Origin: Paenibacillus sp. JJ-223
Lineage (GTDB): Bacteria; Bacillota; Bacilli; Paenibacillales; Paenibacillaceae
Reading direction: 5' to 3'
Assembly (NCBI RefSeq): GCF_927798175.1
Contig: NZ_CAKMMP010000016.1
Span: 62,001 to 126,000, forward strand
Length of the DNA stretch: 64,000 nucleotides
In this document: positions 35,131 through 42,577 of the stretch, one piece after another
Position numbering within the stretch: the stretch's first letter is position 1
How the letters are laid out: each line of letters begins with the position of its first letter
The notes under the pieces: generated by a model
What the model was told of the DNA's origin: nothing
Seen by the model: the letters and a program-made list of their open reading frames with translations, nothing else
The model's database searches: none
Translations under genes and position numbers: made by a program

Positions 35131-35805
35131 ATGAAAAAACTCTCCATGCTGTTCATATTGGTTGGAGCATTGGTGATTAGCTTTCCATATTTGCAGGAAA
35201 AATGGAACGACTGGCAGCAGGCAAGGGTCATGAGTCGGCTGGAACAGGAGCTCGCAGCCCCTAAAAAGACTGCCGCTTCTCCGCAAAACCTGCAAAGCGG
35301 GCTGTCCAAATTGAACTCCTCCTTTACTGAAGGGGCAGAGGAAGCAAATCTCTCGGGGTCGGAAGCGAATCAGCTATTGGACTCGACCCAAGACGCAATC
35401 GGTCTGATTTCCATCGACAAAATCGACGTCCGCCTGCCGATCCTGGAGGATGCCACCGTGCAAAACATGAAGGTCGCGGCGACTCATCTGGTAGAGACCT
35501 CCCCGATTGGGTCTGAAGGGAACGCTGCCATCGCAGCCCATCGCGCGCACAAAAAAGGCCGTCTGTTCAATCGGCTCGGAGAGCTTGAGATCGGCGACGA
35601 TATTCAGGTCACCCTGGCTGGCGGAACAACGATCAACTACAAGGTTGACCGAATCACCGTCGTTGAGCCTACCGATTTATCGGTGTTGGAAGATCCCAAA
35701 CTGGGCCAAGTGCTTACATTGATCACTTGTGATCCGCTCATTAACCCGACTCACCGTCTGATTGTCAGAGCGGTTGCAACTCCATCTTCCGCTTCCCATA
35801 CGTAG
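35131..35805 (+). CDS. Sortase family transpeptidase (class D-like)
   Basis: A 224-residue protein with an N-terminal signal anchor (about 4-20) and a linker, followed by a sortase barrel. The catalytic His137 is in AIAAHRAH, Cys200 in TLITCDP and Arg209 in THRLIV. Sortases cleave a cell-wall sorting motif and attach the protein to the envelope. The motif TLxTC and single N-terminal anchor fit class D or a housekeeping-like type. No LPxTG-like substrate gene is visible nearby, so it must act on proteins encoded elsewhere. AAAGGAG precedes the ATG at 35131. A terminator follows. Confidence 0.9.
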   Translation: MKKLSMLFILVGALVISFPYLQEKWNDWQQARVMSRLEQELAAPKKTAASPQNLQSGLSKLNSSFTEGAEEANLSGSEANQLLDSTQDAIGLISIDKIDVRLPILEDATVQNMKVAATHLVETSPIGSEGNAAIAAHRAHKKGRLFNRLGELEIGDDIQVTLAGGTTINYKVDRITVVEPTDLSVLEDPKLGQVLTLITCDPLINPTHRLIVRAVATPSSASHT

Positions 35806-35854
35806 ATATCGATTCTTATCCGTTGCTTTCCATATGTTCTTGCTAAAAAAGAGG

Positions 35855-35878
35855 CTCCCGTTCCGGCGGGAGTTTTTT
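35855..35878 (+). terminator. Terminator after the sortase gene
   Basis: CTCCCG-TTCCGG-CGGGAG followed by six Ts, about 50 bases after the sortase stop. Confidence 0.88.
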
Positions 35879-35935
35879 GGCGCTATTCAATCACCCGTTT
35901 ACAATGGAAAATCCCAACGATGCTGCGAAAAAATT

Positions 35936-35972
35936 AAAGAAAAGCCGCGAACAATGTTCGCAGCTTTTCTCA
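35936..35972 (-). terminator. Terminator after ltrA
   Basis: On the minus strand a GAAAAGCTGCGAAC arm pairs with a GTTCGCGGCTTTTC arm around a short loop and is followed by a T-rich tail. It lies 20 bases after the ltrA stop at 35993. Confidence 0.8.
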
Positions 35973-35992
35973 AAACTATAGATTACTTCAAA

Positions 35993-37081
35993 TCAAGTCG
36001 TCAGCTTCGCATAAGCCAGGAAGAAAATCATATTCTCCCCCATCACGACATAATTAGGCACATGGTAGACAAGATCCACGACGATGCTGACTCCCACGAT
36101 TGCAAGCAGTATCGCCAATTGCAGTGGGCGCATGCGCAGATGTGCGTGTTTATACTGGTGGAACACCAGCGCGGTGGAAGCGAAGTACAGCAGCAACGAA
36201 CCGAATGCAAAGGCAAGCATGAAGCCGTAGTTCAGTTTGTTCAAGTACAGCAGCTGGATCGAGGCTGCGATCATGCTCATCGAGATATAGATGAACAGGT
36301 GGCCGTAAATCATCGCCTGCCCGGAGGTGCGAATTTCTTTGCTCACGTTTTTCTCCACATTATCGAAGTACTGCCACCACATCGCGATCACGAATACTGC
36401 CGTAAAGGCAATGAACAGGATCGACTCCAGGTTCCAGCGGTCCAGCTGCAGCACTGCAATCATGCTAACGACGGATTCCCCAAGCAAGATGATGGTGAAC
36501 AAGGCAAAGCGTTCCATCAAATGATGCGTATGGATCGGCACTTTCACCAAGCGTCTGCGGCCGATCAGCGGAAGAATGATATCGACCGCAATGCCGACGT
36601 ACAGGATGAGGTATCGAACCCAAGAATCGAAGAACAGGGAGAACGACGAGATCGCAATGCCGATCAGGAAGCTTAGGCCCAAGAAACGCGCCGCATTGAG
36701 GTGATGGTCGCTTTTGGACCCATGGAGCAAGAAATACTGGATCGCCGTGAAGGCTCTTGAACCGATGTAGCCGATGAAAAAGGGAAGATAATACTGGTCA
36801 AAATCAACCGATAGGCTCGCCGTCATGACCAACACGGACAGGAGCTGCAGGATAAGGAACACGCGATGTGCGAGAATATCCTGTCCGTAGCGGTTGATAA
36901 ACATCGTCTGGCCGACCCAGGCCCACCAGACAGGAATGAAAATCAACACAAATTTCAGCAGATAATCATAGGGGATAATGCCATGCTCGGCGTGGAGCAG
37001 GACATGGCCTGCCTTGGACACGGCTGCGACAAAGAGCAGATCATAGAACAGCTCCAGCCAGGTTACCTTTTTTTCCATCAT
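35993..37081 (-). CDS. LtrA (low-temperature requirement A) family membrane protein
   Basis: A 362-residue polytopic protein with about ten spans and LtrA family motifs: WLELFYDLLFVAAVS at the start, HHLMERFALFTIILLGESVVSM in the middle, and WWQYFDNVE. The family is named from a Listeria cold-growth locus, but its biochemical role is unknown. Two consecutive ATGs (37081, 37078) follow AAAGGGAAGAGG and either could be used. It starts 35 bases after the MhqO-like dioxygenase gene and probably shares its transcript, which hints at a membrane stress role. Confidence 0.88.
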   Translation of the reverse strand: MMEKKVTWLELFYDLLFVAAVSKAGHVLLHAEHGIIPYDYLLKFVLIFIPVWWAWVGQTMFINRYGQDILAHRVFLILQLLSVLVMTASLSVDFDQYYLPFFIGYIGSRAFTAIQYFLLHGSKSDHHLNAARFLGLSFLIGIAISSFSLFFDSWVRYLILYVGIAVDIILPLIGRRRLVKVPIHTHHLMERFALFTIILLGESVVSMIAVLQLDRWNLESILFIAFTAVFVIAMWWQYFDNVEKNVSKEIRTSGQAMIYGHLFIYISMSMIAASIQLLYLNKLNYGFMLAFAFGSLLLYFASTALVFHQYKHAHLRMRPLQLAILLAIVGVSIVVDLVYHVPNYVVMGENMIFFLAYAKLTT

Positions 37082-37116
37082 CCTCTTCCCTTTCTCTTAA
37101 GCAAAATGAATGTTAA

Positions 37117-38082
37117 TTAGCCTTGCTCCAAAGTCGTGCCCGCAGGTTCCAATACCCGTACTTCAATCGGCTGCAGATTCGCCTCGATCTGATCGCGGTG
37201 CGGTTCGAACCAATCCGGCAGCATCAATTTTTCTCCCATGGTCTCGGCGGGTTCGTCTCTTGCAAAGCCCGGAGGATCCGTCGCGATTTCGAACAAGATT
37301 CCGCCCGCTTCACGGAAGTAGATGGCATTGAAGTATTGACGATCGCGGATCGGTGTAGGCTGGTATCCGTATTGATACACGGCATCCCTCCATTGATCAT
37401 GCTCCTCGAAATCTTTGGCACGCCATGCAATGTGGTGCACCGTACCTGCCCCGCCCGTTCCAAGCGGAATACGCTCTACAGGCACATCGATCACGTTGCC
37501 CAGGTCACCGATGGAGCGGAAGCGGGCATACTCTGCGTTCTCATCCACTTTGACGAAGCCCAGAATGCGTACCAGCGCATCCATCGTTCTCAACGGATTG
37601 ACGCTGAACAACACGGCGCCGCCGAATCCTTTGATCGCTTTATCAGCCGGGATGCTTCCTTGCGTCCAAGTGCTGTTTGCTCCTTCCTCACGTTCAACGA
37701 GTTCCAAACGCAGCCCCTCGGTGTCCTCGAATTGTAGGAATGTTTCGGAGAAGCGGGTTGTTCTCGTCACGTTGAGACCGAAACCCTCCAAACGCTCTTG
37801 CCAGAAATCGAGCGCACCGACCGGAATGGCATACGTCGTTACGCCGACTTGGCCGCCGCCAATCTGGCCGCGACGTGCACCAGCTGACGGGAAGAACGTG
37901 ATGATGGTGCCTGGACTGCCGTGTTCATCCCCGAAATACAGATGGTACACGTCTGGTGCGTCAAAATTAACGGTTCTTTTCACCAGTCTCAGTCCGAGAA
38001 CCCCTGCATAGAAGTCAACGTTAGCCTGTGGGTCTCCAGCGAATGCGGTAATGTGGTGGATGCCTGTCGTTTGAATAGTCAT
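37117..38082 (-). CDS. MhqO-like ring-cleaving dioxygenase (VOC family)
   Basis: A 321-residue protein with two glyoxalase-like VOC halves. It begins TTGIHHITAFAGDPQANVDFYAGVLGLRLVKRTVNFD and has a second His pair at TVHHIAWRAKDFEEHDQW and a late Glu in AGGILFEIATDPPGF; these are the expected iron ligands. It matches the MhqO/MhqA hydroquinone-specific dioxygenase family, which removes quinone-type electrophiles and is controlled by MhqR in Bacillus. AGGAGG precedes the ATG at 38082. A palindrome at 38141-38161, 60 bases upstream, looks like its operator. Confidence 0.92.
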   Translation of the reverse strand: MTIQTTGIHHITAFAGDPQANVDFYAGVLGLRLVKRTVNFDAPDVYHLYFGDEHGSPGTIITFFPSAGARRGQIGGGQVGVTTYAIPVGALDFWQERLEGFGLNVTRTTRFSETFLQFEDTEGLRLELVEREEGANSTWTQGSIPADKAIKGFGGAVLFSVNPLRTMDALVRILGFVKVDENAEYARFRSIGDLGNVIDVPVERIPLGTGGAGTVHHIAWRAKDFEEHDQWRDAVYQYGYQPTPIRDRQYFNAIYFREAGGILFEIATDPPGFARDEPAETMGEKLMLPDWFEPHRDQIEANLQPIEVRVLEPAGTTLEQG

Positions 38083-38140
38083 TGTAATTCCTCCTAAGTG
38101 TATACCATTTTTATTTGTTTTGTTTATTTATTTTGAATTA

Positions 38141-38161
38141 TATAATCTTTATTTTAAGATA
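38141..38161 (-). promoter_or_regulatory. MhqR-like operator upstream of the dioxygenase gene
   Basis: Read on the minus strand, the site is TATCTT-AAAATA-AAGAT with a following TATA. It matches the site at 38459-38479 in arms and spacing. Bacillus MhqR operators are palindromes with TATCT and AGATA arms, so an MhqR-type (MarR family) repressor is inferred. Confidence 0.55.
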
Positions 38162-38176
38162 TATGAGTAAAAAAAT

Positions 38177-38413
38177 TTATTCTTTGTCTTTCGCGATTTC
38201 TTCCTGTCTCGCTTTCAGTTTGTCAGGAGTGACGTCATCGCCATTCGGATCATAGATGGTTGCGTTCAGCAGAATGTCGTTGACCGAGCCGCGGAAGACC
38301 TGAAGATATTCCCGGCGCAGGCGGGCCTGCTCCATTTTCTCCATTTCCGTCAAACCATTCTCTTTCGCCTGTCTCGACAACTCGTTGATTCTGTCCAGCA
38401 TTGGAATAATCAT
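38177..38413 (-). CDS. UPF0291 (YnzC/DUF896) family small protein
   Basis: A 78-residue protein with the family pattern: MLDRINELSRQAKENGLTEMEKMEQARLRREYLQVFRG, then IYDPNGDDVTPDKL and a charged tail. The known fold is a small helical hairpin. Its function is unresolved, though relatives have been linked to the SOS response in Bacillus. AAAGGAG precedes the ATG at 38413. It lies just upstream of the MhqO-like gene and itself follows an MhqR-like palindrome, suggesting joint control. Confidence 0.92.
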   Translation of the reverse strand: MIIPMLDRINELSRQAKENGLTEMEKMEQARLRREYLQVFRGSVNDILLNATIYDPNGDDVTPDKLKARQEEIAKDKE

Positions 38414-38458
38414 CTTGATCTCTCCTTTATTGTGGTGTTCGTTTTGTTTTATATTAAA

Positions 38459-38479
38459 TATCTTGATTTAAAGATAATA
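38459..38479 (+). promoter_or_regulatory. MhqR-like operator upstream of the UPF0291 gene
   Basis: TATCTT-GATTT-AAAGATAATA, closely matching the site before the dioxygenase gene (inverted orientation, same arms). It lies 46 bases upstream of the UPF0291 start. Confidence 0.55.
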
Positions 38480-38572
38480 TATCTCGTTCACTTTGTCAAC
38501 ACTTTTCAACTAAAAATAAATCATTGTTTTCCACCCGGCGGGTAATGCCTTGCCGTACAACTACAGGGGGAC

Positions 38573-38615
38573 AAAAAAAGCCGGCCACCGGGTGCAAGTT
38601 CACCCGTTCGCCAGC
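38573..38615 (-). terminator. Terminator of the pspA-ydjGHI operon
   Basis: On the minus strand GCTGGC...CGGGT pairs with ACCCG...GCCGGC and is followed by seven Ts, about 30 bases after the ydjI-like stop. Confidence 0.85.
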
Positions 38616-38647
38616 TTATACCGCCTCCCCGGCGGGAGACATTCGTG

Positions 38648-39658
38648 TTACCCCAATTTATGACCACAGTTCGGACAAAATTTGGAGCCTTCGTTTTTGG
38701 TTCCGCAATTCGGACAAAAATTCGGTGCATTGGAAGAAGGGGCGCTTCCTCCCTGCGCATTGGACTGACCGGCTTCTTGCTGCTGGTTCGGGTTCTGATG
38801 TTGACCTGCATTGCCCTGATTCATGTTCTTCAGCATTTCGTTCGCCATGTTCATGCCCATCATCATGCTTGCCATGTCCGAAGCTGCTCCCCCACCCTTC
38901 ACCTTGCCCGAAGCGATGCCGTCCGTCATGCTGACCTGCTGGTACTTCTGGAGGTTACCGATCATTTCGTGGGAGGCCGTTTTCGTAATCATGTCCTGGA
39001 TTTCTTGCGGATAATTAAAGCTCATAACTTGGAAACCGGTAATGCCAATGCCGATGTCCATCATTTCCATGTCCAGATCCTCGCGGATTCCACGCGCAAT
39101 TTCGGCGGCATTGGCCTGCAGGTTGAACATGTCCTTGCCTTCCCGGCTGATCCACTTCATAAGCAATTGATCCAATACGGCGGTCATGCGGATTTTGACA
39201 TCCTCGACGAGATAGCTCTGTTTGATGCCCGCAATTTTATCGATCAGTGTGACATAGTCGCTCACTTTGAAATTAAACGTGCCGTTCGCTCGGATCGGCA
39301 TGCCCCCGGGAAGCTGCGGCGTCGGGATCAGAATCGGGCTCTGCGTGCCCCACCGTACGGTGAACTCTTTGGTGTTGACGAACAGCACCTCAACCCGCAT
39401 ACCGCTGTTGAAGCCGAATTTGAATCCTTTTAATGTAGACAGAAACGGAATGATGTCCGATTCGATACTGAACGAACCTTCATCCTCGAATATGCCTTCG
39501 ATTTTGCCGTTGTTGAGGAAAATGGCATCCTGCCCCGAACGGATCACCAGCTTGCTGCCTTTTTTGATTTCCCGGTTGCTCCATTTCCAAAAAATCATGT
39601 CATCCCTGAATTCTTCCCATTCCACCACGTTTGCAAATTGGTTCCTGAAAAAACCCAT
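38648..39658 (-). CDS. ydjI: YdjI-like SPFH-domain protein with C-terminal zinc ribbon
   Basis: A 336-residue protein. The SPFH/virion-core-like domain (about 20-230) begins NVVEWEEFRDDMIFWKWSNREIKKGSKL. A Met/Asn/Gln-rich linker follows, then a zinc ribbon with two CxxC pairs (FCPNCGTKNEGSKFCPNCGHKLG). In Bacillus subtilis YdjI works with YdjG and YdjH to recruit PspA to stressed membranes. The ATG at 39658 fits the GGAAGGG site; the frame opens nine codons earlier. It is the last gene of the operon, with a terminator right after it. Confidence 0.92.
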   Translation of the reverse strand: MGFFRNQFANVVEWEEFRDDMIFWKWSNREIKKGSKLVIRSGQDAIFLNNGKIEGIFEDEGSFSIESDIIPFLSTLKGFKFGFNSGMRVEVLFVNTKEFTVRWGTQSPILIPTPQLPGGMPIRANGTFNFKVSDYVTLIDKIAGIKQSYLVEDVKIRMTAVLDQLLMKWISREGKDMFNLQANAAEIARGIREDLDMEMMDIGIGITGFQVMSFNYPQEIQDMITKTASHEMIGNLQKYQQVSMTDGIASGKVKGGGAASDMASMMMGMNMANEMLKNMNQGNAGQHQNPNQQQEAGQSNAQGGSAPSSNAPNFCPNCGTKNEGSKFCPNCGHKLG

Positions 39659-39700
39659 CCTTATCCCTTCCTTTCCTGAAATCAATAAGCCGCCATCATC

Positions 39701-40504
39701 CTAAAAAGATCCCCGGCTGCCGCTGTGCGAGTGCCCGCCACTGGTCGTACCCCCGCCGCCTCCGCCGCCGCTTGAACTGTCGCTGCTGCTTTCAATTCTG
39801 CGTTTGGTCACGGTAGTGTGAGTATACTCGTCTCGCCGATCTACTACGCTGGAAGTTGCCGAATCCTGGTATGTTGTTCGATCGACGGTCACCTTGCCTC
39901 CTGAACGCGAGACCATCACAGCTACGATGATCCAAGCTATCACAATGGAAACACCAAGCTGAAACCACAACTTAAATACAATATTTTCCGGGTTTACACC
40001 AGGCTCATATCCCATGTATTTGTACGATAATCGAATGTATTTTTCAAAGGCCATCTCATAATTTCCGTCAGTCAGATCAGGAGTGATCTTGTCCCTGATC
40101 TTATCCAGCCTGCTGTCATCGAGATACTCCTTCGCTTTATAAAAGCCGGCCAAGTATATTTCTCGATTGTGCATATCCATGGCCAAGATGACGGCATTGC
40201 CGTGAGCCTTATCGTAACCGGGACCCTTTTTATCATAGAAATCCTCTGTCATTAGCTGTACATCCTTATTTGCCTCATTGTTGGACGTATAGATAATAAA
40301 GTCCGTTTCCCGTTCGGCACCGTACTCGTTGGCAAGCCGATTCAACTCGTCCTTCTCCTGTTTGGAGAGCAGTCCAGCCTTATCGTAAATCAAATTTTTG
40401 TTTCCGGCTGCCGCCACCTTATCCACTGCGAATAATGGAAACAACCAACAGGCCGCCAACAAGACAAGAGCAATCAATGAAAATCCTCTCGCCCTATTTT
40501 TCAA
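39701..40504 (-). CDS. ydjH: YdjH-like TPM-domain membrane protein
   Basis: A 267-residue protein. It has a signal peptide (about 1-35, ending FAVDKVAAAG) and a TPM domain (about 40-165: LIYDKAGLLSKQEKDELNRLANEY, GNAVILAMDMHNREIYLAG). A membrane span lies near 185-205, and the cytoplasmic tail ends in a Ser/Gly/His-rich low-complexity stretch. The start is a TTG at 40504 overlapping the upstream stop (TTGA) with GGGAGGGGG before it; the earlier ATG at 40528 lacks a good site. This translational coupling fits the ydjG-ydjH pair. It probably anchors the YdjGHI complex in the membrane. Confidence 0.9.
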   Translation of the reverse strand: MKNRARGFSLIALVLLAACWLFPLFAVDKVAAAGNKNLIYDKAGLLSKQEKDELNRLANEYGAERETDFIIYTSNNEANKDVQLMTEDFYDKKGPGYDKAHGNAVILAMDMHNREIYLAGFYKAKEYLDDSRLDKIRDKITPDLTDGNYEMAFEKYIRLSYKYMGYEPGVNPENIVFKLWFQLGVSIVIAWIIVAVMVSRSGGKVTVDRTTYQDSATSSVVDRRDEYTHTTVTKRRIESSSDSSSGGGGGGGTTSGGHSHSGSRGSF

Positions 40505-41532
40505 AGGAATCCCCCTCCCATTATCCATGAAACCGCCTTGAGGGCCACGAAAGAAATTCCTGCGATCCCCGTAAACCAAGCGGTAACCTTAACTTTGCTT
40601 ATAGGAGGCTTGCCTACAATCTTGCCCGTATGACCATTCATAGCGAAGGTATATTCCTTCCCCTTATAGTCGTACTGCACCATCCACACCGGGAGCAATG
40701 CATAATCCGCCTTTTTCATCGCAGTATCGATGTGTTCATCCGTGAAGCTGACGCTGTTGTACTGTGATACCGTTGAAGACACATACTCGTCGATATATGG
40801 CATCATCTTGTCCTTCGCCCTAGGAAGCAGCTCTTCATCAGTATAGCTGTACTTCTCTGCAATGTATCCGGCTAAGTAAGGGGTTTTGAACTCCTTCATC
40901 TTGTTCTGAGGAAACGGCTCCAGTTTATCCATCAGTGCATCGTTCATCTTGGCGGAAGCATCAATAGGAAGATTTACGAAATTTAACCGTATTCTTCGAT
41001 AAATGTTGAAGTGCCTGGTTTCCGTATAATCGAAATCTCCTTGGGTATAGGTCCTTATCTTGGTCCCCGTACCGCTTACAACAACCTTATTATGTAGCTC
41101 ATATAACCAAAACGGCACGTATATTCCGGTGATTCCCTTGATCCGGTCCGCTGTCATGAAAAAGCTGGGTGTCAGTAAACCTTTTTTGCACCATTTTTTA
41201 AACGCTCGCTTCGCCTCTTCCTTTCCAATCGAAAACGGAATGACCTTGGCAGGCGCCAACTCCCCGCTCAATCGGTCCGCCAGCACCACCGCCGATCCGC
41301 AGAAGCTGCATGTCGTGGCGCTTGTCTCCGGTTCGGTTACGATAACGGCTCCACAGCTGGTGCAATGGTACTCCTTCACCTCTCCTGCCTCGAAGACCTG
41401 CCGCTTCAAAGGGTCTGGAAGCTGCTCAATGTCGTCCTTCCGTCCGCAGCTCGGACAGGACAATGCTCCTGTAACGCTGTCAAACATCATGCCGCTGCCG
41501 CAATTGGGGCATTTATATTCAATGACAGGCAT
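40501..41532 (-). CDS. ydjG: YdjG-like zinc-ribbon membrane protein
   Basis: A 343-residue protein starting MPVIEYKCPNCGSGMMFD. Three CxxC zinc-ribbon pairs lie in the first ~85 residues (CPNC, CPSC, CTSC/CSFC). A conserved middle domain (IPFSIGKEEAKRAFKKWCKKGLLTP, YVPFWLYE) precedes one C-terminal membrane span. This matches the YdjG/TFIIB-type zinc-ribbon family adjoining pspA in Bacillales. GGGGGTGGG precedes the ATG at 41532; the frame is open 18 codons further. It ends inside the start of the ydjH-like gene. Confidence 0.9.
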   Translation of the reverse strand: MPVIEYKCPNCGSGMMFDSVTGALSCPSCGRKDDIEQLPDPLKRQVFEAGEVKEYHCTSCGAVIVTEPETSATTCSFCGSAVVLADRLSGELAPAKVIPFSIGKEEAKRAFKKWCKKGLLTPSFFMTADRIKGITGIYVPFWLYELHNKVVVSGTGTKIRTYTQGDFDYTETRHFNIYRRIRLNFVNLPIDASAKMNDALMDKLEPFPQNKMKEFKTPYLAGYIAEKYSYTDEELLPRAKDKMMPYIDEYVSSTVSQYNSVSFTDEHIDTAMKKADYALLPVWMVQYDYKGKEYTFAMNGHTGKIVGKPPISKVKVTAWFTGIAGISFVALKAVSWIMGGGFL

Positions 41533-41604
41533 TTGCCCACCCCCATGTCTGTAATATCGGTCGTTTGCTCCTTCCATACAAGTCAAGTTACGCAGAGCTG
41601 ACGA

Positions 41605-42303
41605 TTACTTCCTTTGCTGTTCTTGCAGGGCCCGGAGCTCCTCCTCGGTTGTGAGTGCCTCGTTTCCACCGCGTGGCTCAGCATTCATCTCGCGCTCCAG
41701 CTGCGCAATCAATTCATCCAAATCGTCGCCTTGTGCTTCTGCACGCAACTCGGCAAGCGCCGTTGCTTCATTTAGCGCCTGATTTGCCTTTTCCTCCATC
41801 GCTTTAAAGGCAGCATCCGCACTCCGCAGCGCGGCATTCCGTTCATTTGCCTGCTGCTGCGCCCGGGCATCGGCCATTTTTCCCTTGAGCTCCGCATGCC
41901 TGGATTCAAGCCGATTCAGATCGGATACCAGCTTATCCTGCATGTGTTTCATCATTTTCGCTTTGGCCGACGCCCGTTCATGGGCCGCCTGAAGCTCGCT
42001 CATTTTACCCGCCAGCTTTACTTTCTTCTCCAGAAATCCTCTTGCCCTGTCCTCATCGCCGTCCTGAACCGATTTTTCGGCATACCGCTGGAGTTTCCGG
42101 ATTTCTGCTGCGCACTCATCCACCGCCCGCTTCGCCCGGCTCTCTTCAGCCAATACGCCTGCAGTTTCTGCCTTAACCTGGCCCAGATCGCTGTTCATGC
42201 TTCGCATGCATGCATCCACAACCTTCTCCGGATCATCCGCCCGTTCCAGCAGATGGTTTACATTTGCCTTCATGACATCCCTGAATCTCGTCCACACGCC
42301 CAT
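41605..42303 (-). CDS. pspA: PspA/IM30 family phage shock protein
   Basis: A 232-residue almost wholly alpha-helical coiled-coil protein beginning MGVWTRFRDVMKANVNHLLERADDPEKV, the amphipathic helix by which PspA binds stressed membranes. Ala/Glu/Lys-rich heptads run to residue ~210. It polymerises on damaged membrane and limits leakage. AGGAGG lies six bases before the ATG at 42303. It is the first gene of pspA-ydjG-ydjH-ydjI, the same order as in Bacillus subtilis, and has a SigW-like promoter. Confidence 0.95.
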   Translation of the reverse strand: MGVWTRFRDVMKANVNHLLERADDPEKVVDACMRSMNSDLGQVKAETAGVLAEESRAKRAVDECAAEIRKLQRYAEKSVQDGDEDRARGFLEKKVKLAGKMSELQAAHERASAKAKMMKHMQDKLVSDLNRLESRHAELKGKMADARAQQQANERNAALRSADAAFKAMEEKANQALNEATALAELRAEAQGDDLDELIAQLEREMNAEPRGGNEALTTEEELRALQEQQRK

Positions 42304-42342
42304 GTCCGTACCTCCTACAGTAAGTAACCATTTTTACTATAA

Positions 42343-42368
42343 TACATGAATTTACATCAGAGGTTTCA
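42343..42368 (-). promoter_or_regulatory. SigW-like promoter of pspA
   Basis: TGAAAC (42363-42368), a 16-base spacer and TGTA (42343-42346) on the minus strand, about 40 bases before the pspA start. The extracytoplasmic-function sigma W consensus is TGAAAC with CGTA at 16-17 bases, so there is one mismatch. The Bacillus subtilis pspA operon is a SigW target. Confidence 0.65.
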
Positions 42369-42577
42369 TTTTTCTATGACGATTCAAACATATAACAACT
42401 TTCAATATTAAATCATTTATTTAAAAATCATCCACTTTCTACCTGTTCCATAATGTCCCATATTCCGATATATCCATATAGATATCACGATTCGTGGCAA
42501 GTGCACGATGCTTGAGCAGGATAGCATTACATCCGGCCCAATCACGGCACGGATCGATACAACAAGGGGGATTCTAT

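Noticed and set aside
42462..42480. TCCGATAT near 42465 as a SigD (motility) promoter of the chemoreceptor gene
   Set aside because: The -10-like sequence is present, but no TAAA -35 stands at the right distance.
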